Assembly: GCF_005877905.1 (NCBI RefSeq)
Contig: NZ_SWDV01000024.1
Span: forward strand, 78,148 to 142,147
Direction of reading: 5' to 3'
DNA from: Pseudomonas nicosulfuronedens
Lineage (GTDB): Bacteria > Pseudomonadota > Gammaproteobacteria > Pseudomonadales > Pseudomonadaceae
DNA length: 64,000 nucleotides
Position numbers and translations under genes: made by a program. Every line of letters begins with the position of its first letter. Positions within the stretch are counted from its first letter, which is position 1. This document shows positions 59,792 through 64,000 of this stretch, piece after piece. The notes under the pieces are model-generated. The model did no database searches. It was given only the letters and a program-made list of their open reading frames with translations, and was not told the origin of the DNA.

Positions 59792-60631
59792 TTACCAGGC
59801 CTTGCCAGTCTTGTAGAGGTGCTCGTAGCAGAAGTTGGTCGCCTCGATGTAGCCCTCGGCGCTACCGCAGTCGAAACGCTTGCCCTTGAACTTGTAGGCC
59901 AGCACGCAACCGTCCTGCGCCTGCTTCATCAGAGCGTCGGTGATCTGGATTTCACCGCCCTTGCCCGGCTCGGTCTGCTCGATCAGGTCGAAGATGTCCG
60001 GAGTCAGGATGTAGCGACCGATGATTGCCAGGTTCGACGGAGCCTCTTCCGGCTTCGGCTTTTCCACCATGTTGTTCACGCGGTAGATGTCGTCACGAAT
60101 CATCTCGCCCGCGATCACGCCGTACTTGTTGGTCTCTTCCGGCGGCACTTCCTGGATCGCCACGATGGAGCAGCGGAACTGGTTGTACAGCTTGACCATC
60201 TGCTTGAGGACGCTGTCGCCTTCGAGGTTCAGGCACAGGTCGTCGGCCAGCACGACGGCGAAGGGTTCGTCACCGATCAGCGGACGGCCGGTCAGGATGG
60301 CGTGACCCAGGCCCTTCATTTCGACCTGACGGGTGTAAGAGAAGGTGCATTCGTCGATCAGGCGACGGATACCGACCAGGTACTTTTCCTTGTCGGTGTT
60401 GCGAATCTGGTGCTCCAGCTCGTAGCTGATGTCGAAGTGGTCTTCGAGTGAGCGCTTGCCGCGGCCAGTGACGATACCGATTTCACCGAGACCGGCTTCC
60501 AGTGCCTCTTCAACGGCATACTGGATCAGCGGCTTGTTCACCACCGGCAGCATTTCCTTGGGCATGGCCTTGGTGGCCGGGAGGAAGCGGGTACCGTAAC
60601 CGGCGGCCGGGAACAGACATTTCTTGATCAT
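59792..60631 (-). CDS. galU: UTP-glucose-1-phosphate uridylyltransferase
   Basis: 279 residues, standard GalU size. Nucleotide-binding start FPAAGYGTRFLPATKAMPKEMLPVVNKP and VVLADDLCLN are diagnostic. Makes UDP-glucose for LPS core, trehalose and exopolysaccharide. ATG 60631 clear. Convergent with the VOC gene. Confidence 0.97.
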   Translation of the reverse strand: MIKKCLFPAAGYGTRFLPATKAMPKEMLPVVNKPLIQYAVEEALEAGLGEIGIVTGRGKRSLEDHFDISYELEHQIRNTDKEKYLVGIRRLIDECTFSYTRQVEMKGLGHAILTGRPLIGDEPFAVVLADDLCLNLEGDSVLKQMVKLYNQFRCSIVAIQEVPPEETNKYGVIAGEMIRDDIYRVNNMVEKPKPEEAPSNLAIIGRYILTPDIFDLIEQTEPGKGGEIQITDALMKQAQDGCVLAYKFKGKRFDCGSAEGYIEATNFCYEHLYKTGKAW

Positions 60632-60836
60632 GGGAGTCCTTCGAGAGGGACAGGGGTGCGAGTTGCGCGCAGTCTAATCAGGCTGCGCCCGCCTTACAAT
60701 GCCCCGGATTGCAAGCTGCACGACTCTTGTGAGGACTTGCGGAACCGGTGACACGCGCATCTGACCATCAAGGCCCTGATTTAGTTCTCGAAGTTACTGG
60801 CAAATGGTCAGCATCCCGCTCTATTCCGCACCCGCT

Positions 60837-61202
60837 CTATGCCAAGACGCCCTGCACAACGTCACTTCTGGAAAGCCGTTGACGCACCACTCCCCATATT
60901 GAGAGTTCATCGCCCTCCTCGACTTTCAGCGTCGGAAAGCCATCACTTGCCGCTTGCAGCGCGAACGAACCGTCGATAATGGCCAGGCGACGGATCAACG
61001 CCTCACCATTGAGCGCAGCCACCACGATTTCACCGGGCGCCGCGAGCTCCGAGCGGTCGACCAGCAGCAAGTCGCAATCATGAATACCCGCCTGCGTCAT
61101 GCCTTCGCCACATGCACGGACTATGTAGGTATGAAGCGACGGAGTACCGACCACTCCGCCAGGCTGCACGGTATCGCGGACTTCCAGAATGGCTTGCGGC
61201 AT
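60837..61202 (-). CDS. UmuD'-like protein, catalytic Ser and Lys lost (S24/LexA superfamily)
   Basis: 121 residues. The core aligns with UmuD/RulA: HTYIVRACGEGMTQAGIHDCDLLLVDRS and GEIVVAALNGEALIRRL. Where active members have GDSM or GESM (nucleophilic Ser) this has GEGM, and where they have VKKF/VKRF (general-base Lys) it has IRRL. The first ~30 residues lack a recognisable Cys-Gly or Ala-Gly cleavage site. So it cannot self-cleave by the known mechanism and resembles processed UmuD'. ATG 61202 has GGAGA 7 bases upstream and a LexA box starts 15 bp upstream. No umuC adjacent. Family is secure; role unknown. Confidence 0.85.
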   Translation of the reverse strand: MPQAILEVRDTVQPGGVVGTPSLHTYIVRACGEGMTQAGIHDCDLLLVDRSELAAPGEIVVAALNGEALIRRLAIIDGSFALQAASDGFPTLKVEEGDELSIWGVVRQRLSRSDVVQGVLA

Positions 61203-61216
61203 GAGCTTTCTCCGAA

Positions 61217-61236
61217 TACTGTATATGCATACAGAT
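61217..61236. promoter_or_regulatory. LexA (SOS) box upstream of the UmuD-like gene
   Basis: TACTGT-ATATGCAT-ACAGAT, core CTGT-N8-ACAG at 61219-61234, directly upstream of the ribosome site of the UmuD-like gene. It shares the string TGCATACAG with the box at 52839-52866. Confidence 0.88.
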
Positions 61237-61358
61237 AACAGATACTCGTAGGCCCGACAAGCCATTGAATGGAACCTCCGGGAAGAAATGCCGCTCAACC
61301 GAAAGGACAGCGCACCGATGACGGTGAACTACCCTTAGGGAGGGGTGAGGATATCGAT

Positions 61359-61523
61359 ATGAATCCAGGCACATTCGTCACGCTCATGATTTTCGGCTGG
61401 ATCCTGCTGGCAGTGGTTACGCTGTGGGCCATCCTTCGCGTACCGATGCGTCGAGCCCGCCTGCAGAAGCCCAGGCACAAGGCAAAGGCCAACCCCTCGC
61501 GACACCATCCGCTCCCGCACTGA
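61359..61523 (+). CDS. Small single-TM membrane protein
   Basis: 54 residues. MNPGTFVTLMIFGWILLAVVTLWAILRVP forms one membrane segment (about 5-27); the rest is strongly basic (RRARLQKPRHKAKANPSRHH). GAGG lies about 10 bases before ATG 61359; an in-frame ATG at 61269 would add an implausible extension. Transcribed away from the SOS box 123 bp upstream. Not recognised; the shape (short hydrophobic plus basic tail) is also that of small toxins. Confidence 0.5.
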   Translation: MNPGTFVTLMIFGWILLAVVTLWAILRVPMRRARLQKPRHKAKANPSRHHPLPH

Positions 61524-61700
61524 AGCTTTCGTCGTGCAAAATGCCATGACATTTGCGTCCCTCCATGCAAGCTGCATGGAGAACGAAGCGACATTAATTC
61601 ATAAGATACTGATATTTAAAGATATTTTATTTAACCCAGATTGGTATGCACCCTGCAATGAAAGGGAAGGAACAGCCCATTCACTGCCGAGGACGACACC

Positions 61701-62066
61701 ATGCCAATCGACCGTCTGCCTGCCGCCCAATATCTCTGCCAGGTTTTCTCCGACTTCGACGTGAGCTTCACGGCTCGACCGGACGGCAATCTAATCATGA
61801 CGCTGAGCAAGGATGCGGGCGAGCACATCGCCTGTCGCGTGGTGCGCCTGGAAGAGCAACGCAATGAAGAGCTGCTGACCAGCCTGGTCAGCCGTATTCG
61901 TCGCGATCTGGCGACTGAGTACGGCCCTCTGCAGGAGCACGATGCCGACCACTTCAAGGAAGAGGTTCCGCTGCAGAATTTCTACGAAGCTGCCGGGCCG
62001 CTGCGCCAACGCCGCATCGTCAAGGCCGGCGCGAAGTTACGCTCGATAGCCAATATCGGAGCCTGA
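61701..62066 (+). CDS. Hypothetical protein, possibly DUF3509
   Basis: 121 residues, no signal peptide. LCQVFSDFDVSFTARPDGNLIMTLSKDAGEHIACRVVRLEEQ resembles the pseudomonad DUF3509 family; the second half (NEELLTSLVSRIRRDLATEYGPL) is helical. Function not known. The 177 bp upstream are A/T-rich (about 61590-61640). Followed by a strong terminator. Confidence 0.72.
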   Translation: MPIDRLPAAQYLCQVFSDFDVSFTARPDGNLIMTLSKDAGEHIACRVVRLEEQRNEELLTSLVSRIRRDLATEYGPLQEHDADHFKEEVPLQNFYEAAGPLRQRRIVKAGAKLRSIANIGA

Positions 62067-62080
62067 ATGGGCAAACAATA

Positions 62081-62106
62081 AAAAACCCGGCCTTGGCCGG
62101 GTTTCT
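62081..62106 (+). terminator. Rho-independent terminator after the DUF3509-like gene
   Basis: AAACCCGGCC / GGCCGGGTTT stem with TT loop, then T-rich run. Last feature of the core chromosome before the att site. Confidence 0.92.
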
Positions 62107-62167
62107 TGTTTGGAGCACTCGCCTCGGTTCGGGCAGGCAATCTGCTGCGATTCGAGAGAGAAAAAGA

Positions 62168-62190
62168 TGGTGCCCGGAGCCGGACTCGAA
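62168..62190 (-). other. tRNA 3'-end fragment, probable attL of an integrated element
   Basis: On the minus strand this reads as the T-loop, T-stem 3' strand, acceptor and CCA of a tRNA: TTCGAGTCCGGC then TCCGGGCACCA. The combination TTCGAGT...CCGGC...TCCGGGC/CCA is what I recall for pseudomonad tRNA-Leu(UAA); tRNA-Phe in E. coli also ends TCCGGGCACCA. No matching 5' acceptor (GCCCGGA) occurs where the body should be, so this is a fragment. Integrases that target tRNA 3' ends leave exactly such a copy. Since the body would lie to the right, the element should extend right from here. Confidence 0.72.
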
Positions 62191-62260
62191 AAGGCAGATT
62201 AAAGCCTTTAGTCACGGAGCTCTGCTAAAGAGCACCCAACAACCTACTCACATTCCTACT

Positions 62261-62321
62261 CACTTTTTTGAAAGTGACCCCATGCATGGGGTGCAAGGAT
62301 GCCCTTCCTTATATAAGGAAG
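62261..62321. repeat. Three consecutive palindromes next to the att site
   Basis: CACTTT/AAAGTG (62261-62276), the perfect 16-mer ACCCCATGCATGGGGT (62277-62292) and the perfect 18-mer CTTCCTTATATAAGGAAG (62304-62321). A direct repeat CCTACTCAC (62243-62251, 62255-62263) precedes them. Dense symmetric sites beside an att core suit binding of integrase or excisionase; no T run, so not terminators. Confidence 0.75.
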
Positions 62322-62341
62322 CGATAAAAAGGCCCATACGA

Positions 62342-62374
62342 GAAGCCCCGCACCTGGAGAGTAAGCGGGGCTTC
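62342..62374. other. Strong hairpin in the att arm
   Basis: GAAGCCCCGC / GCGGGGCTTC stem with 13-nt loop, no T tract on either side. Possibly a terminator or structural part of the element end. Confidence 0.55.
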
Positions 62375-62506
62375 AAGACGGCGACTTAGGGGATGACAGA
62401 TGAGCCGTTCCTTCGGCCATAGTCTCAAGATAGCCGAGATCAAGTGCCGCTCCAGCAGCATGCCCCCCAAGAGGCATCAATTGCCCACCACTTCAGATGG
62501 ACGGCC

Positions 62507-62791
62507 TCAGTTGAGGTTTCGCGTTCGCTGATCTTGCCTATGCAGGGCTACGACTTGCCTGGCGTATTCCATCGGATCGACGCCAGTTCGATGCGCAGAA
62601 TGGCAGAGCTCTGCCCATCCCTTTTGCTGCCGGTGTAGGTCCCGCTCAGCTCTTGTTGAACCTGCGGGAACGCCCTGTTCAATTTGCTCTGCCAATGCAG
62701 GCACAAGACACAGAAAGGCGGTGACTGCCGCCTCCATAAGCTCCAGATCGCGATCTTCCACGATTAGGCCCTTCCTCAGCCGATTGCTCAC
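62507..62791 (-). CDS. Hypothetical protein (element-borne)
   Basis: 94 residues from a GTG start at 62791. Acidic/leucine-rich helix (EDRDLELMEAAVTAFLCLVPALAEQIEQG) followed by a charged tail (STRAERDLHRQQKGWAELCHSAHRTG...RQDQRTRNLN). Codon use is less G/C-biased than the core genes. Not recognised; ribosome site is weak. Confidence 0.45.
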   Translation of the reverse strand: MSNRLRKGLIVEDRDLELMEAAVTAFLCLVPALAEQIEQGVPAGSTRAERDLHRQQKGWAELCHSAHRTGVDPMEYARQVVALHRQDQRTRNLN

Positions 62792-62971
62792 CTCACAGTT
62801 GTGCCCTGGGCAAAAAGGCCAGTTGGCCCTCCCTCGAATGGGCCTAGAAAATTTAGCTCAATATTCTTACCGGTAGCGAGAGCGCGACTTCAGGTAGGTA
62901 CCGGCCGCTAGCCTATAGCGGCAAAGCAATCGGCGATGGCAGAATGCCCCTACTGAGGACAAGGAGGTCTC

Positions 62972-63283
62972 ATGAAGAAAATTATCGGCCTTGTCGCCGC
63001 GGCTATCATTGCGATTGCCATCTACACCCAGATCACGATCTTCGTGGTTCCGCCAATCGGCGCGGTGCCCGAGGGGCGCACAGTGATCATGCTTCGTTTG
63101 AATAAGACGAATTTCATCGATAGCGCCGACGCAATGTGTGAGCGCATCCAAGGTGGCGTCAGCCTTATGTGCCGGGGCTTCACGATGGCCGCCGTAGTGA
63201 ACAACACTAAGATCCTGGCTCGTCTGCCCTACTCTCGCTCCTTGTATTTAGTTTCTACGGGCGGGAAAACCTACGACCGCTGA
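62972..63283 (+). CDS. Hypothetical membrane-anchored protein (element-borne)
   Basis: 103 residues. One N-terminal membrane segment (KIIGLVAAAIIAIAIYTQITIFVV), then a small domain with two Cys (DAMCERIQ and SLMCRGF). ATG 62972 has AAGGAGG 6 bases upstream. Base composition is more A/T than the core. Not recognised. The next gene has an almost identical leader (GACAAGGAGGT), so they may share a promoter or origin. Confidence 0.65.
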   Translation: MKKIIGLVAAAIIAIAIYTQITIFVVPPIGAVPEGRTVIMLRLNKTNFIDSADAMCERIQGGVSLMCRGFTMAAVVNNTKILARLPYSRSLYLVSTGGKTYDR

Positions 63284-63329
63284 TGCGTGAAGGCGGGACT
63301 GATACTTTCCCAAAGACAAGGAGGTTGCC

Positions 63330-63926
63330 ATGAAGGCCGCTTTACTTCTGCTGTTAGCCATCCCGGGCCTGGCCCTTGCTGTCGAAGACAAAGAGATCGC
63401 TGAATGCGCAGCGCAGGCCAACACCGTTACAAGAATTAGCTGTTACGACGCCCTCGCAGAACGGCACTCTTTGGCACCACACGCCGAGAACACAACCCCG
63501 CAAGGAAAGGGCAAGTGGCAGACTAGCACGGAGGTAGACCCTCTCAACGATAAGAACGTCTACTTAGCTACCCTTATTGCCAGCAACGGCCGCAGCAAAT
63601 GGAACAAGCCGATCAGCCTGACCGTACGATGCGCTGACAATCAGACGGAGCTGTACATCAACTGGAATGATTTCCTGGGAAGCGACGCGTACACAACCAT
63701 TCGGGTGGACAAGGATAAGGCCACCAAGGGCAATTGGACGCTCTCCACTGATAAGGTCGCAGCGTTCTATCCTGGATCCCCAGTGGGCGTCCTTAAGAAG
63801 CTCTCTAGTAGCAAGTCTTTCATAGCCAGCGTGACTCCCTACAACGAGAGCCCAGTGACTGCTGTTTTCGACACCAATGGCGCCGAGGCTGCCTTCGCTG
63901 ACATCCGAAAGGGATGTGGATGGTAG
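63330..63926 (+). CDS. Secreted TagO/VasI-like protein (T6SS-associated family), element-borne
   Basis: 198 residues with a signal peptide (LLLLLAIPGLALA). AECAAQANTVTRISCYDALAERH, then W/T-rich strands (LTVRCADNQTELYINWNDFLGSDAYTTIRVDKDKATKGNWTLS) match the TagO/VasI (VCA0118) layout seen both in T6SS clusters and in mobile elements. Mature Cys residues could pair. ATG 63330 follows AAGGAGG by 6 bases. No T6SS genes are in view, so a stand-alone cargo gene. Confidence 0.65.
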   Translation: MKAALLLLLAIPGLALAVEDKEIAECAAQANTVTRISCYDALAERHSLAPHAENTTPQGKGKWQTSTEVDPLNDKNVYLATLIASNGRSKWNKPISLTVRCADNQTELYINWNDFLGSDAYTTIRVDKDKATKGNWTLSTDKVAAFYPGSPVGVLKKLSSSKSFIASVTPYNESPVTAVFDTNGAEAAFADIRKGCGW

Positions 63927-64000
63927 GTCTGCAGGAGACACAGCAGGAGTACCGGAGGATCATGGGGCAGTGAACGGGGCGATTATGGAGCGAGCGGCAT

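Noticed and set aside
60642..60836. Small gene or RNA between galU and the UmuD-like gene
   Set aside because: No convincing frame, hairpin with T run, or promoter could be seen in these 195 bases.
62168..62260. Complete tRNA gene on the minus strand
   Set aside because: Only the 3' end is present; no GCCCGGA acceptor half or D-arm occurs 75-90 bases upstream.
62093..62389. 98-residue frame across the att region
   Set aside because: It runs through the terminator, the tRNA fragment and the palindromes; no ribosome site or family signal.
63927..64000. Possible further gene start at the window end
   Set aside because: Several GGAG/ATG combinations occur but the remaining 74 bases are too short to support a call.

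Overview
The window comes from a GC-rich gammaproteobacterium, almost certainly a Pseudomonas of the P. aeruginosa / P. nitroreducens / P. citronellolis kind. The evidence is strong G/C third-position bias, extragenic repeats of the GTAGGAGCGAGC type, a gcd-oprB glucose oxidation locus beside a TonB receptor, and a galU / VOC protein / gorA / symporter / Lrp block whose order matches, from memory, the P. aeruginosa PA2023-PA2028 region. About 60 genes are called. No rRNA, complete tRNA, CRISPR array or insertion sequence was seen.

Layout. 1-3900: EmrAB-TolC-type drug efflux operon (window-truncated outer-membrane factor, HlyD adaptor, 14-TM MFS pump) followed by a methyltransferase. 4-12 kb: YkgJ-type cysteine protein, MFS metabolite importer, then a polyamine-like cluster (periplasmic binding protein, PucR regulator, cupin, FAD amine oxidase). 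12.6-18.7 kb: PQQ/glucose block, with a TonB receptor of the PqqU (YncD) type divergent from membrane glucose dehydrogenase Gcd and porin OprB. 18.8-25 kb: YegP, GFA enzyme, MFS efflux, aldo/keto reductase, alcohol dehydrogenase, SDR and LysR, separated by several REP doublets. 25-28.4 kb: AaeB/AaeX/AaeA-like efflux operon. 28.5-32 kb: phosphoglycerate-mutase-like protein, MscS channel with a cyclic-nucleotide domain, SH3 protein, 2OG-Fe(II) oxygenase. 32-38.6 kb: PAS histidine kinase/response regulator divergent from an acyl-CoA ligase and acyl-CoA dehydrogenase. 39.4-45 kb: second polyamine-type binding protein, class II aldolase, MocR regulator, ECF sigma factor coupled to a thioesterase, YebC paralogue. 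45-52 kb: LysR-mmsAB valine catabolism, bestrophin-like channel, flavin reductase-like protein, family III CoA transferase. 52-57.8 kb: small hypotheticals, one beside a perfect SOS box, EndA nuclease, Lrp regulator, symporter. 57.8-62.1 kb: gorA, VOC protein, galU, an SOS-controlled UmuD-like protein, small hypotheticals.

The most interesting features lie at the right-hand end. The UmuD-like protein at 60837-61202 follows a LexA box but has lost both residues of the Ser/Lys catalytic dyad and most of the N-terminal arm carrying the cleavage site, so it resembles an already processed UmuD' and has no umuC beside it. A second, even more symmetrical LexA box at 52839-52866 sits between a lipoprotein gene and an unknown 104-residue gene. 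At 62168-62190 there is an isolated 23-bp tRNA 3' end with no tRNA body. Beyond it base composition shifts, three palindromes are packed into 61 bp, and the genes become unrelated hypotheticals, one of them TagO/VasI-like. This looks like the left attachment site of an integrated element running past the window end.
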